Part shown: positions 43,889 through 52,014 of the stretch, piece by piece
Layout of the letters: every line of letters starts with the position of its first letter
Position numbering within the stretch: the stretch's first letter is position 1
NCBI GenBank assembly: GCA_023399375.1
Contig: JAEWPX010000030.1
Coordinates: 66,774 to 130,773, forward strand
Origin: Pseudomonadota bacterium
Lineage (GTDB): Bacteria > Desulfobacterota > Desulfovibrionia > Desulfovibrionales > Desulfovibrionaceae
DNA: 64,000 nucleotides
Reading direction: 5' to 3'
Translations under genes and position numbers: made by a program
Notes under the pieces: model-generated
Told to the model about the DNA's origin: nothing
What the model saw: only the letters and a program-made list of their open reading frames with translations
The model's database searches: none

Positions 43889-44812
43889 CTATTCTTGATT
43901 CGCACAATACCAATCCCAAGTTTCCTTTAGACCTTCATAAATCAGGTAATCACATCGGAAACCTGCATTTGTGATCTTGCCTAAATCATAGGCTCTGTAA
44001 TCTTGCCCATTCGGTTTGCTACTGTCCCAAGTAATACGGTCAATCATGTCAGAAATTTCCCCCAACATATTCACAATTTGCTGAATGCTATAAATTCTAC
44101 CACTGCCTATATTTACGGCACCATCTATTTCATTCATAATTAATAAAGCAACACGAGCCATATCTTTAACGTACATAAAATCTCTTTGCGAAGATCCATC
44201 TCCCCAGACGAGGACATTGGTGCCATTCTTTTTTGCTTCGTAAAATTTCTTAATCAATGAGGGAACTACATGACCAAATGTTGTATCAAATTTATCTCTG
44301 GGCCCGAAAAGATTACAGGAAACAATATAGGCCCAATCAAGACCATAACTTTCTTGATACGCTTCAAGCATGGCAAGCATTGATCTTTTTGCATTTGCAT
44401 AGGCGCATTCAGAAGCATGTGGACGACCAAAAAAAATCATGTCTTCTTTGAGTGGCAGGCCCGGAGAGGGAAAAGGATAGACCGCGCCGGTACCCATGGC
44501 TGTAATCTTAGTCACGCCAACACGACGTGATGCCTCAATAATATTAGTATTAATCATGCAATTATCATAAAATGACACACCCTGGTTCTTCATATTTCCC
44601 ATAATACCATAAACTCGTGCTGCAGCGTGAAAAACATGCATTGGTTGATATTTTTCAAAGCACTCAAAAACGGCTTTTGTATCGATCAGATCACATTCGG
44701 AACGCTTTAGTGCAATTATATTCTCAAACCCTTCTTCTCGTAATTTGTCAACTAATGCCGAGCCGACAAGACCACCTGCTCCGCTCACTAGAATTCTATC
44801 GTTTTTATTCAT
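43889..44812 (-). CDS. GDP-fucose synthase-like epimerase/reductase (Fcl/WcaG type)
   Basis: A 307-residue extended short-chain dehydrogenase. ILVSGAGGLVGSALVD gives the NADP-binding turn, VFHAAARVYGIMGN and MGTGAVYPFP the active-site region, and the catalytic pair appears as SECAYANAKRSM (Tyr, Lys). RDFMYVKDMA follows as in GDP-L-fucose synthases. In this context it would convert the 4-keto sugar made by the upstream GDP-mannose dehydratase-like enzyme, perhaps to a GDP-deoxyheptose. GGAGG 7 bases before ATG 44812 decides the start. It is the third gene of a minus-strand operon. Confidence 0.82.
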   Translation of the reverse strand: MNKNDRILVSGAGGLVGSALVDKLREEGFENIIALKRSECDLIDTKAVFECFEKYQPMHVFHAAARVYGIMGNMKNQGVSFYDNCMINTNIIEASRRVGVTKITAMGTGAVYPFPSPGLPLKEDMIFFGRPHASECAYANAKRSMLAMLEAYQESYGLDWAYIVSCNLFGPRDKFDTTFGHVVPSLIKKFYEAKKNGTNVLVWGDGSSQRDFMYVKDMARVALLIMNEIDGAVNIGSGRIYSIQQIVNMLGEISDMIDRITWDSSKPNGQDYRAYDLGKITNAGFRCDYLIYEGLKETWDWYCANQE

Positions 44813-44865
44813 TTTTTGCCTCCACACAAAAATTAACCTGGATTTGCAATACCTAGAGTGTCACA

Positions 44866-45876
44866 TCAGCGAGAAAGAAAATTCTCGTTGTTGTTAACAC
44901 GAATACGCCAATATTTTAGCAGATCCAACATTGTTTTTTCGAAAGGAATCATAGGTTGCCAGCCCGTGTGATTGCAAAATTTTGTAGTATCGGGAACCTG
45001 AAGATCAGCATCAATGGGACGTAATCTGTCAGGATCAATTTCGATACGTATATCGGAGCATGTTGACCAGGAGATTAGTGAAGATAACATATCCCTGATG
45101 GAGCATGTAAATTGTCCACCAATATTATAATAAGCCCCAGGCGTTGGTTTAATTGTAACCAACATATAATATGCGCGGACAGCATCACGCACATCAGCCC
45201 AAGTTCTCAAGGAATCGAGATTTCCGACCTTTACGACAGGAGGTAACTTTTTGGCCTCGATCATGGCTATCTGTTTGGCAAAAGTAGATTCTGCAAAGAC
45301 ATCACCACGACGAGGGCCAGTATGCGTAAACATACGTGTGGTCATCACACACATTCCATACGCTTCCGCATAATACCGACCGACAAGATCGGTGCCAATT
45401 TTTGAAATCGCATATGGCGACGCAGGATGAAAGGTGCATTCCTCATTAATCGGTAATTTCTCACGGGGCACCCGTCCAAAAACTTCCGATGAAGAACAAA
45501 TATGAATTACCGCTTTCGGACAAAATCGACGTAACGCTCCAAGCAATCGTTCAGTACCCTGGATATTCGTGTCCAATGTGTCCAGTGGTGCAGTGAAAGA
45601 TGTTTTTGGATAACTTTGTGCGGCTAAATGGAAAACATAATCTGGTTGAGCATCATGAACACAATTCTCTATAGACATTGTATCACGAAGATCGGCATAG
45701 TGAAGATTAATTCTATCCGCACGATTTATTCGATCAAGATGGTGAGATATGTTATCCAGGGGGCTGCGCCACCGCAACATACCATGTATTTCCCAGTTTG
45801 TATTTTCAAGGAGATAATCCAATAAATGGGATCCTACCATGCCAGTTATGCCAGTAATTAGAGCACGTAATGCCAT
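44866..45876 (-). CDS. GDP-mannose 4,6-dehydratase-like enzyme (GDP-heptose type possible)
   Basis: A 336-residue short-chain dehydrogenase of the Gmd type: LITGITGMVGSHLLDYLL at the N-terminus, YADLRDTMS, FHLAAQSYPKTSF, HICSSSEVFGRV with the catalytic Ser/Thr region, then SPYAISKIG with Tyr and Lys. Gmd enzymes make GDP-4-keto-6-deoxymannose; the Campylobacter and Yersinia relatives DmhA/WcbK act on GDP-heptose. Because hddA and hddC surround it, the heptose substrate is more likely here. GGAGG 9 bases before ATG 45876. Spacing is 34 bases from hddA and 53 bases to the next gene, so one operon is likely. Confidence 0.85.
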   Translation of the reverse strand: MALRALITGITGMVGSHLLDYLLENTNWEIHGMLRWRSPLDNISHHLDRINRADRINLHYADLRDTMSIENCVHDAQPDYVFHLAAQSYPKTSFTAPLDTLDTNIQGTERLLGALRRFCPKAVIHICSSSEVFGRVPREKLPINEECTFHPASPYAISKIGTDLVGRYYAEAYGMCVMTTRMFTHTGPRRGDVFAESTFAKQIAMIEAKKLPPVVKVGNLDSLRTWADVRDAVRAYYMLVTIKPTPGAYYNIGGQFTCSIRDMLSSLISWSTCSDIRIEIDPDRLRPIDADLQVPDTTKFCNHTGWQPMIPFEKTMLDLLKYWRIRVNNNENFLSR

Positions 45877-45910
45877 ACTTAGTATCCTCCAGCAATGTTA
45901 TAAAAGACAA

Positions 45911-46903
45911 CTACCCGCTAATTATCTGAGCGCCGTTATCTTCCAATGCTATTTTAATAAAGTTCTTTCTCCCGAATTTTTCTTTCATCTTTTCTTGAAC
46001 TTCAGGAGATGCAAGAAAAAGAAGGAATCCCCCCCCTCCAGCACCACACAGTTTACCTCCATACGCCCCCAAGCGCATCGCGCCTTCGTAAATCTCATCA
46101 ATAATCGGCAATGTTATAAAGCTAGAAAGCTTCGATTTCGTTTTCCATCCAACACTGAGCAATTTCCCAAAATCATGGAGCATCGCTTCTGAATCACGTC
46201 CCGTTAAAAGAGATACGCTTTCCTTACAGAGCTGCAACAGATGCGACAGTTCAACCTGAATTTTTTTTTCTTTTGTTTTTTTGATCTGCTCAGCAACGGT
46301 AGTCGAAGCATGCCGTTGAACACCTGTAAAAACCAAGCAAAGTGCTTGATTGAGCTTATCTCTACTTTCAGTACTCATTTGCACAGGCGTGATTGAAAAA
46401 TCTTCTTTATAGAAGGAATAGAGATTGAGACCACCAAACGCAGCGTGGATTTGATCTTGAATACCAACATTCTCACTCAGAAGATCTTGTTCTATATGGA
46501 CCGCACTCTTAAAGAGATCAAATTTTGTAATTGCTCTCCCCATAAGATGTTCAATCAGCCGAACAAACCCTACGGTGAATGATGATGAACTGCCTAATCC
46601 TGAGTTGCCTGGCAAATCGGAAATTATAGCAAGATTAAGGGGCTTGTCAAAAGCTCTGTCGAGTAACGTAGCCCTGATGACGTTGTGCTTGATATCTTCG
46701 ACATGATCTATGGCTTCGACGATTCTATATGTGATTCGGTAACGATTTTCCGCATAATCTGCCATCGGCAAGGCAATGTTGTAAATATACTTGTCAATAG
46801 ATGTGCCAAGCACAGCTCCGGGATATTCCTTAAAATAAATAGGATAATCCGTTCCACCACCAAAAAAACTGACTCTAAGAGGGGACCGAGATATGGCAAT
46901 CAT
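45911..46903 (-). CDS. hddA: D-glycero-alpha-D-manno-heptose 7-phosphate kinase-like GHMP kinase
   Basis: A 330-residue GHMP kinase of the HddA type: RSPLRVSFFGGGTDYP at the N-terminus, the ATP loop LPGNSGLGSSSSFTVG around residue 93, and a KLCGAGGGGFLLF glycine loop near the C-terminus. HddA phosphorylates D-glycero-D-manno-heptose 7-phosphate at C1, the step before dephosphorylation and HddC. GGAGAA lies 9 bases before the ATG at 46903. It heads the minus-strand operon of the AT-rich block, and a degraded IS5-type transposase begins just upstream. GmhA, which supplies its substrate, is not in the window. Confidence 0.88.
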   Translation of the reverse strand: MIAISRSPLRVSFFGGGTDYPIYFKEYPGAVLGTSIDKYIYNIALPMADYAENRYRITYRIVEAIDHVEDIKHNVIRATLLDRAFDKPLNLAIISDLPGNSGLGSSSSFTVGFVRLIEHLMGRAITKFDLFKSAVHIEQDLLSENVGIQDQIHAAFGGLNLYSFYKEDFSITPVQMSTESRDKLNQALCLVFTGVQRHASTTVAEQIKKTKEKKIQVELSHLLQLCKESVSLLTGRDSEAMLHDFGKLLSVGWKTKSKLSSFITLPIIDEIYEGAMRLGAYGGKLCGAGGGGFLLFLASPEVQEKMKEKFGRKNFIKIALEDNGAQIISG

Positions 46904-47049
46904 ACAGTTATTCTCCAAATTGCTAAAATATGTAAAAAAACGATAATAAATTCTTTTGCTTGCTGTTCTCTCCATTTCTCGGAATCACAAGACGCCAGTC
47001 ATGGTCAATTAATTTCCAGATCCAAGACATATCCGACACAATGTTGGGT

Positions 47050-48000
47050 TTTACCAACAAAAGGAGCCATGCCTCTTCAATAACAGGGCTTGAGAACATT
47101 TTTTTTCAGATTAAAAGTCATGACTTTGAGAGGGAATTCCAGTCGATCTTGGCCAGACCGAGATATTTGGCACAAAAGAAGCCGTAGCCATGCTTAAGAG
47201 TGTCGCAGGAGCGCTCCACCTTATGTCGTCCGAGAGCCTTCCGATATGAAGCACGTACCGATCCAGTTGGCTGCGGGAACCCTTGTCCGCGTAGCTGCTC
47301 TCGCCAGTACGCGCACCGACTTCATCCGGTACGATGACAAATTCCCCCGTATCAGACCGATTGTCCGATATGGCATGTCCGTCGAGCGAAAAGACGCCCC
47401 GACTATCCGTGCCGGCGTGGATCATGTAGCCGTCATATGCTCGTTTGCATTTGCGCAGCCAGGCAGCGTCGGTATCGTCAGAGGCTTTGACGGTGTCACA
47501 TCCGGCGCACTGCCGGAATCGTCTTCGCGATCATTGGGCAGCGCGTCGAGCACCTGTATCTGACAACGTGCGGAAAAAACGACGCCGGCATCGACAACGG
47601 CCCCATCGCGCACCCAAGGCTCCCCGACTTTCCGTTGCTGACTGCGCTTGTCCAGCAGGCGCTTGATGATATTGCATTCCGCCAAGCACCGGCGAAAACG
47701 GCAGAGCGTGGCGGCGTCCGGTACCGCGTCATGATCCAAGAAAAGGCTCACGCACCGAACACTGGACAGACAATCGCACGAGGCCTCCTCCATCGCCGCA
47801 TCATTGAGTTTATAACAGCATTGGTGCAGAAGGACTTTGGACATAGGCAGCGGCGAATACACCGGACTGCCGATGGCGTAACGAATCTCTTGCGCTTTTG
47901 CCGCAGAGTTTTTTCACGCGACTTCAAGTCAATGAGGAAATCGATTTCGTCCAAGAAGTTCATCTTGTGCTTGCATCGGAGCAGTAACGTAGTCAACAAT
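47050..48000 (-). pseudogene. Decayed IS5-family transposase
   Basis: Fragments in different frames line up with a typical IS5-family transposase: MNFLDEIDFLIDLKS, then in another frame YSPLPMSKVLLHQCCYKLNDAAMEEA, VPDAATLCRFRRCLAE and VRDGAVVDAGVV, then in a third frame ADKGSRSQ and HGYGFFCAKYLGLAKI. At least three frameshifts and stops separate them, and the last part ends in-frame in stops. The element is dead. I could not define its terminal inverted repeats, so the boundaries are approximate. Confidence 0.75.
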
Positions 48001-48357
48001 GCCAGGCTTCTCGAAGTGTGTTCACCTATGGCCGTCATTCCTCGGCTTGGATGGAAAATGCATAGAACCGCAACCTACATTCACGACACTTTATTGGAAT
48101 TTACCGATCAATGATATCAAAGCAGAGATCTCAAGAATTAATGATAGAATCTACTACAAGACATGTCCAATAATGTATTGTTAATATACTTAGACCATTT
48201 TAAATAGCACATGCCCAAAATATCATTACTTCGCAATCTTCATACAAAAATCAAGCTTGACGCTTTATTTTTAAACATTATTCGGCAAAAATATACATTA
48301 CTTTTTTTGGACTGTCTACTTTTTTTTGTCCTTCCGAATTTTCCGTGGGCAACCCCA
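48001..48357. other. Intergenic AT-rich stretch, about 350 bases
   Basis: I see no gene with a good ribosome site or family-like sequence here. The stretch lies between two dead transposase genes and is probably leftover from repeated insertion. Confidence 0.4.
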
Positions 48358-48768
48358 CTAACACCTGTCTTGGACAAAAGTCCAAGCCGCTGTAGAAGAA
48401 ATAGATGACGTTTTGAAGTGTTTACCGCTACAGTGGTCGCGCACCCTGCGTTTGATGGCCATAATCTTGCCGTCAAGTCCCTTCGTCGTGCCGCTGGTGA
48501 TCTGATTGCTGGAAAAAATCAACATATTATTTAGACACCGGGAAAGCATCTCCCAGCCTTGTGCATCAGGATAACGTCTGATTTCTTCACCCAGGCCATC
48601 TAGTATTTGATTAACCGTTTGGTCCTGACGACGCGGAGGCAGTTTAACAACAATATGGATATCCACTCGGCCTCTTGCCGTATCCAACTCGATGGAGGCA
48701 ACAAACTTCCCGTTGCTCATCCCCAAAATCCAAGAATACAGGTCCGTATCTTTTCTATGGCCGACCTC
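48358..48768 (-). pseudogene. Remnant of an ISL3-family transposase
   Basis: The frame reads DLYSWILGMSNGKFVASIEL, then ELDTARGRVDIHIVVK, which matches the beginning of ISL3 transposases, and soon after that reads NQITSGTTKGLDGKIMAIKRR, which matches their far C-terminus. The catalytic middle (about 300 residues) is absent, so a large internal deletion has occurred. It cannot be active. Confidence 0.6.
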
Positions 48769-48907
48769 CAGGAAAGACCATACCCATTCCCCTCACCACG
48801 AGAAAAACGAAAGACCCGCTTTAGTACTCTTTGCAATGAAGCACCTGAGGTGGTCCGGATAGGTTGGACAGATTGGCGGCGCAGTTAAGCTCTAGTCCAG
48901 TTGATGC

Positions 48908-49630
48908 TCATGCCGCCTTGGAGGCCGAGTGGCCATCCCGATATACGTCCATGGGACGGCGACCGTCAAAAGCCGTATGCGGTCGCTGCTCGTTGTAAAA
49001 GCGAAACCAGTCTCCGAGCGCTTGTCTGGCCTGGCTGCCGGTTTCGAGTTCCCGCAGGTAAATGCACTCCCATTTCACTGAGCGCCAAAGCCGCTCGATA
49101 AAGACGTTGTCCATCCACCGGCCTTTGCCATCCGTGGAGATGGAGACGCCGGCATCCTTGAGCGTCTGCGTGAAGTCCTGGCCAGTGAACTGCGATCCCT
49201 GGTCCGTGTTGAAGATTTCCGGCACCCCATAGTGATTCATGGCCTCTTCCAAGGCGGCAACGCAAAAATCCGCGTCCAGGGTGTTGGACAGCCGCCAGGA
49301 CAGCACGGCTCGGCTGTGCCAGTCCATGATCGCCACCAGCCCCATCCTGCGCATCAACCGCCGCACACGTCCTCGTCCGACCACGATGCCCTGATGCCGC
49401 AAATGCCGTCGTATCTGGCGCGATCCGTAAAACGGCGTTTCCAGAAACTGCTCGTCGATACGCCGCATCAGGGCCAGATTCATGGCCGACTCGCCCTTCG
49501 GACGATGATACTAAGTCGACCTGGCCAGCCCGAAGATGCGGCACGGCCGGGAAATACTGAGTCGGGGATGCGCACGTTCGACACTCCCACGCCTTCGCTC
49601 GCGACTCACCGTTTGGCGAAGGCTCGTTCT
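48908..49630 (-). pseudogene. IS3-family orfB, broken
   Basis: The integrase-like frame has two defects. A TAG at 49513-49511 interrupts it just after GLARST, where a tyrosine codon is expected. Then MRRMGLVAIMDWHSRAVL joins sequences normally separated by about 50 residues, so the segment with the first catalytic Asp has been lost in frame. The later D (FNTDQGSQF) and E (FIERLWRSVKWE) remain. It cannot make an active transposase. Confidence 0.8.
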
Positions 49631-49890
49631 AAAAAATCCTTTTCCACGGTCAATTGGCCGATCTTGGCGTGGAGTTCCCGGATTTCGGCGGCGGCATCCT
49701 TCTGCACGGTCGCAGCCTTCCCCGAAAAGGCAGCAACCATACCTTCCTTGGCCTGACGCTTCCAACCAGCGATCTGCGTCGAATGCACGTCGTATTTGCT
49801 GGCCAGCTCCGCCAAGGTCAACTCGCCGGACAGGGCCTCGAGCGCCACTTTGGCCTTAAACTCCGCTGAAAACTTCCGTCGCTGGGACAT
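49606..49890 (-). CDS. IS3-family orfA (helix-turn-helix transposase subunit)
   Basis: An intact 94-residue orfA: MSQRRKFSAEFKAKVALEAL, LAELASKYDVHSTQIAGWKRQ forming the helix-turn-helix, and a leucine-zipper-like helix ending LTVEKDFLERAFAKR. In IS3 elements a -1 frameshift near its end makes the OrfAB transposase. Here orfB is broken, so the small protein, if made, could only bind ends or repress. GGAGGA is about 10 bases before ATG 49890. Confidence 0.85.
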   Translation of the reverse strand: MSQRRKFSAEFKAKVALEALSGELTLAELASKYDVHSTQIAGWKRQAKEGMVAAFSGKAATVQKDAAAEIRELHAKIGQLTVEKDFLERAFAKR

Positions 49891-49999
49891 CGAAAACCGT
49901 CCTCCTTGCTTGAGGACTATAGCTTAGCAGGCTGTCCAATTTCACGCGACCACCTCAATCAGACTGGATAAATTTTTGCTATATTGAAAAAATTTTACA

Positions 50000-50851
50000 T
50001 CATTTTATTGCAATGAATATGAATTGTTCGCCGCCAAGGTAACCAAATTTTGCAGAAAAATAGCATAAGGCATATGCATCGCGAAAGCCTTGGGCGCGCA
50101 GCTGGTCCAATACCTCCCAGCCAAACACTTGAAAACAAAGTATTCCTTCATTCGAAAGTGGATTACCGTGGTATTCCGGCGGAAGATCATGCACGATATG
50201 TCCATCAACTACACGGGAACATATTATATTCCTTGCAGATATTGACGCAAATGGGACAGAAAAGAGCATTCGTCCTCGTGGCTTTAGCACTCGAGCACAT
50301 TCTGCAAATGCTTGTGTATAATTTGGAATGTGTTCAAAAACATCAAGAGAAATCAAAGCGTCAAACGATTCCTCTTCAAATGTTAGATTACACAAATTTT
50401 CATTTCTAATGCCGTCTATATTATTTTCACCGAGAGGGCATTGGCCTCCTAAGAATTCACTTCCGCATATGTTAGAAGTAATTTTTGAAAAGTAATGATA
50501 CATGGGCGTGATTTTTTCGGTAATGTATAAATATTGATTATTATAAAAATTCATTTCTAAATCAAACAAATGAACTGATGCTCGCATACGGTTATTAAAA
50601 TACGTCTCAGGACAAACAACGGTTTCTCGCCAAAGGATTTGAGAAGTTCTCGCGTCGAGTGTGTTATCGATTATGAAGTCAACTTGTTTTCCAGCTGGAT
50701 AGGAATATCCGGAGATACAAAATGGCTGATCCGTGTCTGGTACAACAGACGCCAAATACTCAATGTGCTCTTTCAGTAAGTCGGAAACCAAAACTGTGTG
50801 ATTTAAATATTCGCCGTAATTCCTTATCCGAAACAACCTCATGGCATTCAC
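50000..50851 (-). CDS. SAM-dependent methyltransferase-like protein
   Basis: A 283-residue protein. The second half has the methyltransferase pattern DALISLDVFEHIPNY, FAECARVLKPRGRMLFSVPF, as in Methyltransf_11 proteins of glycan loci. The usual glycine-rich motif I is poorly conserved: only ICGSEFLGGQC is seen at the right position. The first 120 residues are unusual (CISGYSYPAGKQVDF) and contain paired cysteines. AGGAT close before a GTG at 50851 supports that start over the ATG at 50842. AT-rich composition and IS remnants on both sides suggest acquisition. Substrate unknown. Confidence 0.72.
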   Translation of the reverse strand: MNAMRLFRIRNYGEYLNHTVLVSDLLKEHIEYLASVVPDTDQPFCISGYSYPAGKQVDFIIDNTLDARTSQILWRETVVCPETYFNNRMRASVHLFDLEMNFYNNQYLYITEKITPMYHYFSKITSNICGSEFLGGQCPLGENNIDGIRNENLCNLTFEEESFDALISLDVFEHIPNYTQAFAECARVLKPRGRMLFSVPFASISARNIICSRVVDGHIVHDLPPEYHGNPLSNEGILCFQVFGWEVLDQLRAQGFRDAYALCYFSAKFGYLGGEQFIFIAIK

Positions 50852-51019
50852 TTGATCCTGGTGAAAATTTTTGCTTTAAAACCTAAGAGCCGATAAATGG
50901 TCACAGGAGCAATATGCCATGAAGAATTTAACCGTCAACTCCGATTCGCCTGATGTGGCTCAAAAAGTCCGCCCGTGTATGTCCAAATTGGTCGTGAGCA
51001 GCTCATTTGTCTCCAAGGC

Positions 51020-51291
51020 GCTTTTGCGCTAGGTTGTGGCTCAAAGCCTCGAAATCGACTTGATCGCTGCCGGAAAGCCCGGCCACACGGCATGATCGAA
51101 AATTTCATGGAATGGTTTCGCTCCAGGATGGAAGCCAAGGTGGCCATTGAGGACTGACTCAAAACCTACATGAGGTGCGACCGCATTTGAGTCTGGGAAA
51201 TATGACTCCGGGTGCGTATGCTCAGTTGCTCGGCAGCACTCAACCATGTAAGCAGTACTCAATTGAAGTGGCACCCATTTAGACCGGACAG
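51020..51291 (+). pseudogene. C-terminal remnant of an IS3-family orfB
   Basis: In plus-strand frames one reads VAQSLEIDLIAAGKPGHTA, shifted by one base into MIENFMEWFRSRM, then after stops SLGNMTPGAYAQLLGSTQP. This is the order and spacing of the end of IS3-type integrase domains. The following GTGGCACCCATTTAGACC stretch (from 51268) looks like a terminal inverted repeat with the stop inside it. It is broken by frameshift and stops. Confidence 0.55.
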
Positions 51292-51339
51292 TTCCGCCAG
51301 CCTACGAAGTAGTGCTGGAGGATTGTCCAGACAGAGTGC

Positions 51340-51600
51340 TAACAAGTTCGCCACGATCGAGATGGTGAACATGGTCCAACGTCGGCGCGGACCATTCGCT
51401 GGGAAACTGCGCATCGTCGAGGAGCAGTTTTTGGTGGGCATGAACGTTTCGTTCGTGGCCCAAAAACATGGGGTTGCGCCCAAGCGGGCGACCAGGGTGC
51501 CTCTGTGTCATTCCAAGATCGAGGATGTATTTATCTGACTCTTTAGCGGGAGATCAACGACAAACGGACGACGCGGGATTATCGCCTGTAGATATAATGT
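51340..51600 (+). pseudogene. Remnant of another IS orfA with the start of orfB
   Basis: The plus-strand frame reads RRRGPFAGKLRIVEEQF and FVAQKHGVAPKRATR, the helix-turn-helix region of IS66/IS2-type orfA proteins, ending at a stop at 51538. Shortly after, EINDKRTTRDYR recalls the start of the matching orfB but stops. The rest of the element is missing. It may be linked to a similar inverted-repeat-like sequence at 54421-54450. Confidence 0.5.
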
Positions 51601-52014
51601 TTTAGACTTCTATATTTCCATGGTTTGACTCTAAAATTTTTCGGAGCCCTAATGCCATTCAGGTCCTTCGCCATCAATTTGCAAGAGGTTTCAACTTTCG
51701 GTTTGAATTGAACACGGGAACTTTACACGCCAAGGTCTGACTTGACACCCAGGCATAGGTGAGGAAGCAGGCAAGAAGAAATGTGGTCGAAAATTCGAAC
51801 TGCCGCATGAAAACCAGAGAACCTGGCAAAGATTCGTCGCTTAATGGGCGGATGATCTTTGTTGGGCAGGTTCCAGCGTATCTGATTTTTTTTAATTGTT
51901 TAGCGTGGCAACGTTATCTGGACAAATTGTCTATGTAAAAAGCAATTTGCTTGTTGTGTATAATTGTATTAGCAAGTTGCAGAGTTGATATTTTGTCATA
52001 GCAGGAGACAATAG
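51601..52014 (+). other. Leader of the first AT-rich radical SAM gene
   Basis: This stretch of about 410 bases has no gene I can support. A perfect TATAAT is at 51959-51964, without a good -35 box, and it is framed by an imperfect inverted repeat (GCAATTTGC at 51942-51950 and GCAAGTTGC at 51972-51980). A promoter for the gene at 52015 is likely here. GCAGGAGAC gives a ribosome site just before ATG 52015. Confidence 0.4.

Larger units (their letters stand above)
48846..49957 (-). mobile_element. IS3-family insertion sequence, internally deleted
   Basis: Imperfect terminal inverted repeats bound the element: the left end reads TGAGGTGGTC at 48846 and the right end, on the minus strand, also starts TGAGGTGGTC at 49957; TTGGACAG is shared further in. 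The length of about 1110 bases is shorter than the usual 1.25 kb because orfB lost an internal piece. I see no matching target duplication (flanks ACC and ATC), so one flank may have rearranged. Confidence 0.8.

Noticed and set aside
45839..46192. Plus-strand frame of 117 residues between the dehydratase and hddA
   Set aside because: It overlaps hddA antisense and has no ribosome site or family features.
47246..48114. Plus-strand frames in the IS5-type remnant
   Set aside because: They are antisense to the decayed transposase, whose minus-strand fragments match a known family.
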